Assembly (NCBI GenBank): GCA_027485535.1
Contig: JAIXQV010000119.1
Coordinates: 1 to 9,083, forward strand
Source: Oxalobacteraceae bacterium
GTDB taxonomy: Bacteria; Pseudomonadota; Gammaproteobacteria; Burkholderiales; Burkholderiaceae_D
Direction of reading: 5' to 3'
DNA length: 9,083 bases
Within the stretch, counting starts at the first letter, position 1. The number at the start of each line of letters is the position of its first letter. Positions 1 through 7,271 of the stretch are shown here, one piece after another. The position numbers were made by a program, and so were the translations under genes. Under the pieces are notes generated by a model, which was given only the letters and a program-made list of their open reading frames with translations, made no database searches and had not been told where the DNA came from.

Positions 1-460
1 CTACGCGCAGATGATTGCGAGCACCACGCAACTGAATACACCGGGCAAGGCCTTGGCCAACATCGATGGCGTGCATGCATTGACCGATGTAACCGGCTTC
101 GGGCTACTCGGCCACGCACGTGAAATGGCGCTGGGTGCGAAGCTGCGCGCACGTATCAATATAGCTTCCGTACCTTTACTCCCCTCTGTCGAGCAGCTTG
201 CCACTGAGGGTCATGTGACCGGAGCATCAGCACGTAACTGGGCCGGCTATCATCAGGACATCACGCTTGATCCGATGATCACTTCGGTACAACAGGCGCT
301 GCTGACCGACCCACAAACTTCGGGCGGGTTGCTGGTGGCTTGCGCTGATGATGTGGTGGCGGATGTGATCAAGCTGTTTCATGCGCAAGGCTTTGCACAT
401 GCCTCAGTGATTGGTGAGCTTCAGCACGGCACGCCGGGTGTCGAGGTCGCCAGCGAATGA
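1..460 (+). CDS. selD: Selenide, water dikinase (selenophosphate synthetase), C-terminal part
   Basis: SelD makes selenophosphate from selenide and ATP in the cytoplasm, the selenium donor for selenocysteine and for selenouridine in tRNA. Only the last 152 residues are visible; the frame is open to the left edge (first full codon at 2), so the ATP-binding N-terminal half and the catalytic Cys/Sec are outside the window. The visible part carries the family blocks TDVTGFGLLGHA (near the start) and LLTDPQTSGGLLVA (about residues 97-110 of the visible part), which belong to the AIRS/PurM-like C-terminal domain. The stop codon overlaps the start of the downstream ABC ATPase gene (ATGA at 457-460), so the two are probably translated from one mRNA. 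Family identity is clear; functional completeness cannot be judged here. Confidence 0.95.
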   Translation, partial: YAQMIASTTQLNTPGKALANIDGVHALTDVTGFGLLGHAREMALGAKLRARINIASVPLLPSVEQLATEGHVTGASARNWAGYHQDITLDPMITSVQQALLTDPQTSGGLLVACADDVVADVIKLFHAQGFAHASVIGELQHGTPGVEVASE

Positions 461-1149
461 CGCCAGTCACTGAAGCGTCACTCGCACTGGACTGCCGTGG
501 TCTACGTAAAACCTATGGCACACGCACAGTGCTGCAAAACCTCGACCTGCAACTGCAGCCGGGTGAATACGTGGCGATCATGGGCGAGTCCGGCGTTGGC
601 AAGTCGACTTTTCTGAATCTGGTCGCTGGACTTGATCATGCCGATCAAGGTGCGCTACTGATTGATGGTGTACCTGCACACACGCTCACCGATGAAGCCG
701 CTACACGACTGCGCCGACAAAAGCTGGGGTTCATTTTTCAGGCGTTTCATCTGCTGCCGCATCTGAGCCTGCTGCAAAATATATCGCTGCCTTTGATGCT
801 CAATGATTTACCGCAGCAGCGCGCGCTGGAGATGTTGCATGCAGTTGGCCTGGCAGGACGCGAACATGATTTTCCGCGCCAACTGTCGGGCGGCGAAATG
901 CAGCGTGTTGCGATCGCCAGAGCACTAGTACACCGCCCACGCCTGCTGCTCGCCGACGAGCCCACCGGCAACCTCGACCCGGAGACTGCTGCCGACATAC
1001 TGCGTCTGCTCAAGCATGAGATTCGAAGTAGCGGCGCCGCTGCCATTATCGTGACGCATTCACCGCTTGCTGCGGCCAGTGCCGATCGAGTTCTGGTTCT
1101 AACGCGCGACGGTTTGCGCCAACAAAACACCCCACCGCTTCACGCCTGA
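457..1149 (+). CDS. ABC transporter ATP-binding protein, LolD/MacB class
   Basis: This 230-residue nucleotide-binding subunit is predicted to sit on the cytoplasmic face of the membrane and power the permease encoded immediately downstream. All ABC motifs are present: Walker A GESGVGKST (43-51), Q-loop Q95, signature LSGGE (143-147), Walker B LLLADEP (163-169, catalytic Glu168), D-loop NLD (172-174) and switch His201. The ADEPTGNLD block is typical of the LolD/MacB/FtsE/YbbA class, which pairs with FtsX-type permeases. The start overlaps the selD stop by four bases, and the stop overlaps the next start by one base (TGATG), which indicates translational coupling. With the permease and the lipocalin-like protein it resembles AttE of the AttEFGH system. 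The substrate is unknown. Confidence 0.93.
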   Translation: MTPVTEASLALDCRGLRKTYGTRTVLQNLDLQLQPGEYVAIMGESGVGKSTFLNLVAGLDHADQGALLIDGVPAHTLTDEAATRLRRQKLGFIFQAFHLLPHLSLLQNISLPLMLNDLPQQRALEMLHAVGLAGREHDFPRQLSGGEMQRVAIARALVHRPRLLLADEPTGNLDPETAADILRLLKHEIRSSGAAAIIVTHSPLAAASADRVLVLTRDGLRQQNTPPLHA

Positions 1150-3647
1150 TGAATCTATTACGCTGCCTGCTGATCGGCGAGTGGCGTGCGCATCCGGTGC
1201 GCGCACTGGTCGCGATCATTGCGATTGCCCTTGGTGTGGCACTCGGCTTTGGCATTCATCTGGTCAACAGCGCTGCGTTCAACGAGTTCTCTGCCGCGAC
1301 GCGCAGTTTGTCCGGTAGTGCCGATCTACAGGCACGCGCTGTCGCCGGCCATGTCGATGAGCAGATTTATCCGCAACTGGCGAACCTGCCCGAGGTCGAT
1401 ATCGCCTCACCGGTCTTGGAGTTAGACCTGCCGGTACCCGGGCATCGCGGCGCGCTCAAGTTACTCGGCATCGATAGCTTTGCTGCGGCCACAATCACCC
1501 CCGATCTGCTCGGCATACCTGACAACGACCGCCCATTCGACGCGCTGATGCACGACACCGTGTTTCTATCACCGGCAGCGATGCAATGGCTGGGCTTAAA
1601 AAGCGGTGACACGCTGAAGGTATTGAGTGGGACACGAGAGATTAAGCTGCGCATCGCGGGTAGCCTGCTACAGGCGCGTGCCGGTCAGAAGCTGGCAGTG
1701 ATGGATATTGGCAGCGCGCAGTGGCAACTTGATCGGGTCGGACAGATATCACGTGTCGATCTGAAACTGCTGGCAGGTGTCGACCGTGGCGAGTTTCGCA
1801 AAAAACTGGAAGCCCAATTCGCTGACACCCTGGTAGTCACTGAAACTGATGACCAAGACCAACGCAGCGCCACCATGTCACGCGCCTACCGCGTCAATTT
1901 GAATGTGCTTGCGTTGGTAGCCTTGTTTACCGGCGCGTTTTTAGTCTTCTCGACGCAGGCACTATCAGTGCTACGACGCCGACCGCAGCTGGCACTGTTG
2001 CGTACCTTGGGTGTGACACGACGCCAGCTTGTACAGCAGATTTTGGTTGAGGGCACGACGCTCGGCGTACTCGGTGCGCTACTGGGTATCGGCCTGGGTT
2101 TTGGATTGGCCAGTGCCGCGCTATCTCTATTAGGCGGCGATCTCGGTGGCGGCTACTTCCCGGGCGTGCAACCGCGTGTACATTTCAGTCCCGTCGCAGC
2201 TATGGTGTTCTTTATCGCAGGTGCCGGTGTCGCCCTACTGGGCAGCATCACACCCGCACTGGAAGCGGCGCGCGCGCAACCTGCTGCTGCATTGAAAGCC
2301 GGTAGCGAAGACTTGGCACTAGCACCGTTATCAACGCCATGGCCGGCGCTAATCGCGCTGATACTGGGCGCTGTCTGTACGCAATTACCACCACTCAGTG
2401 GCCTACCGATCTTTGGCTATCTCGCTATTGTGCTGCTGCTAGTCGGTAGCATTGCACTGATGCCGCGTAGCGCCGCTTGGCTGTTCAGTCGTCTGGCAAG
2501 CCGCTGGCGTGGCATGGGTGGCTCGCTGGCGTTGACCCGGCTGGCGAATGCGCCTAACCAGGCGGCGATTGCGCTGGGCGGTGTGCTCGCGAGTTTTTCA
2601 TTAATGGTCGCGATGGCGATCATGGTGTCGAGCTTTCGTGTCTCGGTAGATGATTGGCTGCAGCAGCTACTGTCTGCAGATATGTATGTGCGGGTCGCTG
2701 GCGGTCATGAATCAGCGCGTCTGACGCCGCTCGAGCAAGAAACCATCGCGACACTACCCGCAGTGGGGCGTGTAGAGCGCACCCGCTGGTTGTATTTGTC
2801 ACTCGATTCAGCACGACCAAACGTCGCATTGATTGCACGCTCGATTAACGCGGATGATCCGGAACGCGTGCTGCCATTAGTCGGCGAGTCGCTCAAAGAA
2901 GTCAATCAACCCATATGGATCTCGGAGGCGATGGTCGATTTATACGGTTGGCAGTTAGGCCAAACCGTATCGCTACCTTTTGCCGGCAAGGTGCATGCAT
3001 TCACAGTTGCGGGCATCTGGCGTGACTATGCACGTCAGACTGGCGCACTACAAATCAAGTTATCCGACTACCGACAACTCAGCGGCGACCAAGATGTCAG
3101 TGATATGTCGCTTTGGGTAGCTAAAGATAGCGATATCACTGTGCTTCGAACACAGCTGGAAGCATTGCCGTTTAGTGCAGCACTTGAGTTCGCCGAGCCG
3201 AATGAAATTCGTGCCATTAGTCTGCGCATCTTCGATCGTAGCTTCATCATCACCTACCTGTTGGAGGGTGTGGCGATTGTGATTGGTCTATTTGGTGTAG
3301 CTGCGACGTTCTCATCGCAAGTGTTATCACGTGCCAAAGAGTTCGGCATGCTGCGCCATCTGGGCATCACCCGGCGACAGATTCTTCTGCTGCTGGCCGG
3401 CGAAGGCGCGCTGCTTTCCCTGCTGGCCATTATTGCTGGCTTCGTCGTGGGTACTTGTATCAGCCTGATTCTGGTGTTTATCGTCAACCCGCAGTCGTTT
3501 CACTGGACCATGCAGCTACACTTACCTTGGGGCTTGTTAGCGAGTGTCGCAATTGCCATGCTGGTATCCGCCGCACTCACGGCGCTGCTGGCGGGCAGAA
3601 TGGCGGTCGCAGGTAGCGCAGTACGTGCTGTGCGCGAGGATTGGTGA
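1149..3647 (+). CDS. FtsX-like (YbbP/AttFG-type) ABC transporter permease with two FtsX modules
   Basis: An 832-residue inner-membrane permease made of two FtsX-like modules in one chain. I read about ten hydrophobic segments: near 19-39; three at 250-270, 301-328 and 348-367; two at 398-412 and 421-438; one at 472-495; and three at 699-722, 747-778 and 795-815. Large extracytoplasmic loops lie at about 40-245 and 500-695. Each module carries the conserved cytoplasmic coupling segment, LALLRTLGVTRRQL (281-294) and FGMLRHLGITRRQI (732-745). This is the architecture of COG0577/COG3127-type permeases that extract or handle lipophilic substrates rather than transport through a classical channel. 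The start overlaps the ATPase stop (TGATG) and the stop overlaps the ATG at 3647 in the same way. It is likely the fused equivalent of AttF plus AttG. The substrate is not predictable from sequence. Confidence 0.93.
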   Translation: MNLLRCLLIGEWRAHPVRALVAIIAIALGVALGFGIHLVNSAAFNEFSAATRSLSGSADLQARAVAGHVDEQIYPQLANLPEVDIASPVLELDLPVPGHRGALKLLGIDSFAAATITPDLLGIPDNDRPFDALMHDTVFLSPAAMQWLGLKSGDTLKVLSGTREIKLRIAGSLLQARAGQKLAVMDIGSAQWQLDRVGQISRVDLKLLAGVDRGEFRKKLEAQFADTLVVTETDDQDQRSATMSRAYRVNLNVLALVALFTGAFLVFSTQALSVLRRRPQLALLRTLGVTRRQLVQQILVEGTTLGVLGALLGIGLGFGLASAALSLLGGDLGGGYFPGVQPRVHFSPVAAMVFFIAGAGVALLGSITPALEAARAQPAAALKAGSEDLALAPLSTPWPALIALILGAVCTQLPPLSGLPIFGYLAIVLLLVGSIALMPRSAAWLFSRLASRWRGMGGSLALTRLANAPNQAAIALGGVLASFSLMVAMAIMVSSFRVSVDDWLQQLLSADMYVRVAGGHESARLTPLEQETIATLPAVGRVERTRWLYLSLDSARPNVALIARSINADDPERVLPLVGESLKEVNQPIWISEAMVDLYGWQLGQTVSLPFAGKVHAFTVAGIWRDYARQTGALQIKLSDYRQLSGDQDVSDMSLWVAKDSDITVLRTQLEALPFSAALEFAEPNEIRAISLRIFDRSFIITYLLEGVAIVIGLFGVAATFSSQVLSRAKEFGMLRHLGITRRQILLLLAGEGALLSLLAIIAGFVVGTCISLILVFIVNPQSFHWTMQLHLPWGLLASVAIAMLVSAALTALLAGRMAVAGSAVRAVREDW

Positions 3648-4930
3648 TGCGGATACGTTTCGACAAACTGCGCAACGCGATTTTTTTAGTCGCAAATTTG
3701 TTGACGAGATTAAGAAAAAATTCGTCGGTGAGATTAAGGGCGAGTTCGTCAGCGAGATCAAGGACAAGTTCATTGCTTACATTCTTGGTGACATTAAGCG
3801 TGAGATTAACGGTGAGATCAATCGTGAAATCACCGGCGAAATCAATGCCAAGCTTATTGGTAAATTTACTCATCACCGTGTTCTCGATCTTCGCTCTGCC
3901 GGCGCAGGTCACGGCCGAACCGCCGCGCATTGCCCAAGTGAGTCCGCGAACTGTGCTGAGTTTTCCGCGCGACTTCGGCGCCCACCCGGATTTTCGGACT
4001 GAGTGGTGGTATGCCACCGGCTGGCTGCAAACTGCTGACGGTCAACAACTGGGCTTTCAGGTGACCTTCTTCCGCTCTGCCACTGAGCATGAGCGCAGTA
4101 ATCCGAGCAAATTCGCACCCAAGCAATTGATCGTCGCGCACGCCGCCTTATCTGATCCCGCGATCGGCAAGCTGCAACATGATCAGCGTGTGGCGCGCGC
4201 TGGATTCGGTTTGGCACAGGTCGCCGAATCCACCACCGATATCAAGCTCGGAAAATGGTCGATGCGACGCGCAGCGGATGGTCGCTATCATGTCACTCTG
4301 CCCGCGCGTGACTTCAGCTTCGACCTGACCCTAACGCCTACGCAACCGGTTCTGCTTCAGGGCGTACAAGGCTACTCACGCAAAGGCCCCAAGCCAGAGC
4401 AAGCCAGCCACTACTACAGCGAGCCGCACTTGCAGGTGAGCGGCGCAATTACCCGCGACGGCAAAACCATCACGGTCAACGGTAGTGCCTGGCTGGATCA
4501 TGAGTGGTCGAGCACCGTGCTCGACCCGAAAGCGGTCGGCTGGGATTGGGTCGGTGCAAATCTGGACGATGGGCGCGCCTTGATTGCATTTCGAATCCGC
4601 GGTGCCGACGGTAGCAGCTTGTGGCAGCATGCGAGCTTGCGTGAGAAAGATGGTCGGCTAACACAGGTCAACGGCGACGCTATTCGGTTTACGCCGGTGC
4701 GCTTCTGGCGATCGCCGCGTACACAAGCCAGATACCCTGTGGAAGTCACCCTAGAAATTCAGCAACAGCGCTGGCAGTTACGCCCGCTGCAAGATGACCA
4801 AGAACTCGACTCACGCCAGTCAACCGGCGCCGTGTACTGGGAGGGCGCCATCACGCTGGAGCGTGATGGACGTCGCGAAGGACGCGGCTATCTGGAGATG
4901 ACTGGTTACGTTAAACCATTGAAGCTATGA
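3647..4930 (+). CDS. Secreted lipocalin-like protein, AttH/CrtC (hydroxyneurosporene synthase-like) family
   Basis: Predicted exported protein with the two-lipocalin fold of the AttH/CrtC family (COG5621, 'predicted secreted hydrolase'). Family marks visible in the frame counted from 3647: EWWYATGWL near 119-127, HYYSEPHLQVSG near 255-266, WLDHEWSS near 282-289, and a C-terminal GYLEMTGYVK. A clear Sec signal peptide starts at ATG 3845 (MPSLLVNLLITVFSIFALPA, cleavage likely after QVTA). The start is uncertain. ATG 3647 overlaps the permease stop (TGATG, as at the other junctions) but adds a 66-residue Arg/Ser/Leu-rich leader that is only the off-frame reading of a 12-base tandem repeat. GTG 3824 has a GGTGAG seven bases upstream and adds two lysines before the hydrophobic core, giving a textbook signal peptide; ATG 3845 is the third choice. 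The gene overlaps the downstream exporter by ATGA. Probable role: periplasmic or outer-membrane partner of the preceding ABC system, by analogy with AttH. Confidence 0.85.
   Translation: MRIRFDKLRNAIFLVANLLTRLRKNSSVRLRASSSARSRTSSLLTFLVTLSVRLTVRSIVKSPAKSMPSLLVNLLITVFSIFALPAQVTAEPPRIAQVSPRTVLSFPRDFGAHPDFRTEWWYATGWLQTADGQQLGFQVTFFRSATEHERSNPSKFAPKQLIVAHAALSDPAIGKLQHDQRVARAGFGLAQVAESTTDIKLGKWSMRRAADGRYHVTLPARDFSFDLTLTPTQPVLLQGVQGYSRKGPKPEQASHYYSEPHLQVSGAITRDGKTITVNGSAWLDHEWSSTVLDPKAVGWDWVGANLDDGRALIAFRIRGADGSSLWQHASLREKDGRLTQVNGDAIRFTPVRFWRSPRTQARYPVEVTLEIQQQRWQLRPLQDDQELDSRQSTGAVYWEGAITLERDGRREGRGYLEMTGYVKPLKL
3682..3688 (+). other. Slippery heptamer T TTT TTA in the lipocalin frame; possible -1 recoding or slippage site
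   Basis: Read from ATG 3647, codons ATT TTT TTA at 3680-3688 form the X XXY YYZ pattern T TTT TTA in the correct phase, the same heptamer used by the HIV-1 gag-pol shift. The run of seven T residues (3681-3687) could also allow RNA polymerase slippage. A -1 shift here leads, after two codons, straight into the open repeat frame of the 12-base array and would end at TGA 4000-4002 (about 118 residues). A second heptamer of this kind, A AAA AAT at 3715-3721, is in the same phase. I see no Shine-Dalgarno stimulator upstream and only a weak stem (GACGA 3703-3707 with TCGTC 3722-3726) downstream, so use of this site is speculative. Confidence 0.3.
3694..3873 (+). repeat. Tandem array of fifteen degenerate 12-base units, overprinted on the lipocalin gene start
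   Basis: Fifteen consecutive 12-base units run without gap; the most common form resembles GAGATYAAGGGY. Position 2 of the unit is A in all fifteen, position 5 is T in all fifteen, and position 6 is always a pyrimidine. Read in the frame starting at 3694 these are codon positions 2, 2 and 3, and each unit encodes charged-hydrophobic-x-x (for example EIKG, EING, EINR, KFVG). The first six units alternate KFVx-type and EIKx-type, so the higher period there is 24 bases. Differences such as ATT/ATC, GAG/GAA, GGT/GGC and TTT/TTC are silent in that frame but change residues in the lipocalin frame. The array contains 71 G or C in 180 bases (39%), far below its surroundings. No ATG or other good start opens this frame. 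The complementary strand is also open, with an ATG exactly at the array edge (3873). Confidence 0.85.
3811..3816 (+). promoter_or_regulatory. Candidate ribosome binding site for an internal lipocalin start at GTG 3824
   Basis: GGTGAG lies seven bases before GTG 3824, in the frame of the lipocalin protein. Starting here gives a signal peptide with two lysines in front of the hydrophobic core. The motif is itself part of the repeat units (GGT followed by GAG), so the match could be coincidental. Confidence 0.4.
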
Positions 4931-6714
4931 ACACACCCACTGATCGACCAAAATCAAGTAAAGGCCTGAGAACACTGGCCGGGCTGATGCCTTTTCTGAT
5001 GCCGTATCGTACCCGCATCATCCTCGCGATTGTTGCATTGATAGTCGCAGCATCGACCACGCTCACGCTACCGTATGGCTTTCGTAATCTGATTGATCTC
5101 GGCTTCACCACCGCAGGTAGCGCACAGGCAGAGAACGTCAATATCTACTTCATCGCACTGTTTCTGCTGGCCTGTTTACTTGCACTGGCCACAGCGGCGC
5201 GCTTCTACATGGTGTCCTGGCTCGGTGAACGCGTTACGTCAGATATTCGTGCTGCGGTCTACGCGCATGTACTTCGTCAGAGCCCGGCATTTTTCGAGAT
5301 CACGCAAACCGGTGAGGTGCTGTCGCGTCTGACTACGGACACCACACTGATACAAACCGTGGTGGGCACGAGTATCTCGATGGCGCTGCGGAATATCTTG
5401 CTACTGATGGGCGGCGTTCTGATGATGTTCATCACCAGTCCCAAGCTGTCCGCGATCATCATCGTGATGCTGGTACTAGTGATTCTGCCGGTGATGGTAT
5501 TTGGTCGCCGCGTAAGAAAGTTGTCACGCGCTTCGCAAGATCGAATTGCCGATGCCTCGGGTATTGCCGGTGAAATGCTGAATGCGATTGGCGTGGTTCA
5601 AGCCTATGCCCAAGAAACCCGTGAAGCGCGACGCTTCGGTAGTGCCGTTGAAACTGCATTTCGAACAGCGATTGCACGTATTCGCGCCCGGTCTTTATTG
5701 ACCGCGATCGCGATTCTGCTGATCTTCGGCGCTATCGTATTTGTGTTGTGGTTAGGTGCCCATGCTGTCATCGAGGGCAGCATGAGTGCAGGCGAGTTGG
5801 GTCAATTCATCTTGTATGCCGTCATTGTCGCGGGTGCGATTGCGGCACTGTCGGAAGTCATCGGTGATGCGCAACGCGCTGCCGGTGCGAGCGAGCGTTT
5901 ACTCGAACTGCTGGCCGAACAATCGCCGATTCGTTCGCCCGAGCATCCGACTGCGATGCCGCCGCGCGCGGCAAATGGTGCCGAACTCAGTATTGACAAT
6001 CTTTCTTTCCGCTATCCGTCACGTCCCGATACGCTGGCGCTCTCTGATCTATCAATGGCAGTCAACGCCGGCGATACGATTGCCGTTGTTGGCCCCTCGG
6101 GTGCTGGCAAGACGACGCTGTTCCAGCTGCTGCTGCGATTTTATGATCCCGAGCGCGGCAGTATCCGGCTCGATGGTGTCGATATCCGCGAACTCCGCTT
6201 GCAAGATCTGCGCAACATGATCGGTATCGTGCCGCAAGATACCGTGGTGTTTTCTGCGAACGCCATGGAGAACATCCGCTACGGCCGCCCCGAAGCCAGT
6301 GATGATGAGGTGATTGCCGCTGCCAAATTGGCGGCAGCGCATGAATTCATCGAGCGCCTGCCGGAAGGCTACCAATCCTTTCTCGGCGAGCGTGGCGTGC
6401 GGCTATCCGGCGGCCAAAGGCAGCGCATTGCAATTGCGCGCGCACTACTGAAAAATCCGCCCTTGTTACTACTGGATGAAGCAACCAGCGCGCTGGATGC
6501 TGAGTCGGAGCGCCTGGTGCAACACGCGCTGGATGCGGCCATGCAGGGAAGAACCACGCTGGTGATCGCACACCGACTAGCGACAGTACAGCGCGCGACA
6601 CGCATTATTGTTCTGGAGCAGGGGCGCGTCGTTGAAACCGGCACTCACGCCGAGTTGGTGGATGCCGGTGGTTTGTATGCAAGCCTGGCAGCATTGCAGT
6701 TTGCGTCGGAGTGA
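4927..6714 (+). CDS. ABC exporter half-transporter, MsbA-like (permease fused to ATPase)
   Basis: A 595-residue inner-membrane type IV ABC exporter with an N-terminal membrane domain and a C-terminal ATPase, expected to work as a homodimer. Six hydrophobic segments are visible near 31-50, 73-92, 150-171, 174-193, 258-278 and 289-310. The ATPase domain has Walker A GPSGAGKTT (389-397), Q-loop Gln437, X-loop GERG (487-490), signature LSGGQ (493-497), Walker B LLLLDEAT (513-520, Glu518) and switch His549. Length and order match the MsbA-related family of proteobacteria; lipid, peptide and drug exporters share these features, so the substrate stays open. I do not call it msbA, because no lipid A gene such as lpxK is adjacent. 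The start overlaps the lipocalin stop (ATGA), placing it last in the coupled gene string. Its stop is seven bases from the stop of the convergent chaperone gene, with no obvious terminator hairpin between. Confidence 0.93.
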   Translation: MNTPTDRPKSSKGLRTLAGLMPFLMPYRTRIILAIVALIVAASTTLTLPYGFRNLIDLGFTTAGSAQAENVNIYFIALFLLACLLALATAARFYMVSWLGERVTSDIRAAVYAHVLRQSPAFFEITQTGEVLSRLTTDTTLIQTVVGTSISMALRNILLLMGGVLMMFITSPKLSAIIIVMLVLVILPVMVFGRRVRKLSRASQDRIADASGIAGEMLNAIGVVQAYAQETREARRFGSAVETAFRTAIARIRARSLLTAIAILLIFGAIVFVLWLGAHAVIEGSMSAGELGQFILYAVIVAGAIAALSEVIGDAQRAAGASERLLELLAEQSPIRSPEHPTAMPPRAANGAELSIDNLSFRYPSRPDTLALSDLSMAVNAGDTIAVVGPSGAGKTTLFQLLLRFYDPERGSIRLDGVDIRELRLQDLRNMIGIVPQDTVVFSANAMENIRYGRPEASDDEVIAAAKLAAAHEFIERLPEGYQSFLGERGVRLSGGQRQRIAIARALLKNPPLLLLDEATSALDAESERLVQHALDAAMQGRTTLVIAHRLATVQRATRIIVLEQGRVVETGTHAELVDAGGLYASLAALQFASE

Positions 6715-6721
6715 ATAGAGA

Positions 6722-7258
6722 TCAGTTCGCTGCGCTAAGCCTCTCTACGATGGCTCGCTGCAGCGCATAAAACTGCTCTGCACCACCGAGTGATTCGCGG
6801 CCCATGTCAATGGCTACCTCGAAGATCTCGCGCGACTCCTTCATCTCACCGACGCTGGCATAACACTCGGCAAGACGAAAAGCGGCTGGCACGAAGTCTG
6901 GATCAAGCATCAACAGCGTTGCATAAAAAATCGAGCCAACTAAAGGATCGCCTAGTGACTGAAGTATCAGTCCAGCCATGAATATAAAGCGCACATCCAG
7001 CGGACGATTGACGGAAAGGTACAGCGCCAGCGGTAAGGCTTCTTCGTAGTACTTTTCTTCAAACAGTCGGTGCGCTTCAGCATAGGCCGACTCGACCTGC
7101 TCATCCGTCCAGCCGTCGACCACGGCGGTCTGAATGCCGATTCCGAGGTGATGCTGCACTTGCGATAACTTATCGGGCCGCTCGCTGAAGCTGGTGTTGA
7201 CCAGCGCGATGATGGCTTGAACGTTGCTCTGTATGGCGGTGCTGTGAAAGGGTTTCAT
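6722..7258 (-). CDS. SycD/LcrH-like TPR protein, type III secretion class II chaperone family
   Basis: A 178-residue cytoplasmic TPR protein. From about residue 50 it matches the LcrH/SycD layout: an N-terminal helix, then YAEAHRLFEEKYYEEALPLA, DVRFIFMAGLILQSLGD, and FVPAAFRLAECYASVGEMKE, corresponding to the three TPR units of translocator chaperones, including the RF...G..LQ.LG and FR.AECY..GE patterns. Class II chaperones bind the hydrophobic translocators of type III injectisomes before secretion. The frame is open upstream to 7381, but the extension is Arg-rich and overlaps the preceding gene; ATG 7258 follows that gene's stop by 13 bases and is preceded by a weak GGGTG. No translocator, needle or ATPase gene is in the window, so it is either an orphan, part of a scattered system, or a SycD-fold protein used for something else. 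Confidence 0.8.
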   Translation of the reverse strand: MKPFHSTAIQSNVQAIIALVNTSFSERPDKLSQVQHHLGIGIQTAVVDGWTDEQVESAYAEAHRLFEEKYYEEALPLALYLSVNRPLDVRFIFMAGLILQSLGDPLVGSIFYATLLMLDPDFVPAAFRLAECYASVGEMKESREIFEVAIDMGRESLGGAEQFYALQRAIVERLSAAN

Positions 7259-7271
7259 GTGTACACCCGAT

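Noticed and set aside
747..1130. Minus-strand frame of 127 residues inside the ABC ATPase gene
   Set aside because: Antisense to the signature and Walker B coding region; composition is rich in Arg, Ser and Cys, as expected for a shadow frame.
3694..3873. CRISPR array or DNA iteron origin as an explanation of the tandem repeats
   Set aside because: Units are 12 bases, contiguous and degenerate without spacers, with variation that follows codon positions; no cas or replication gene is nearby.
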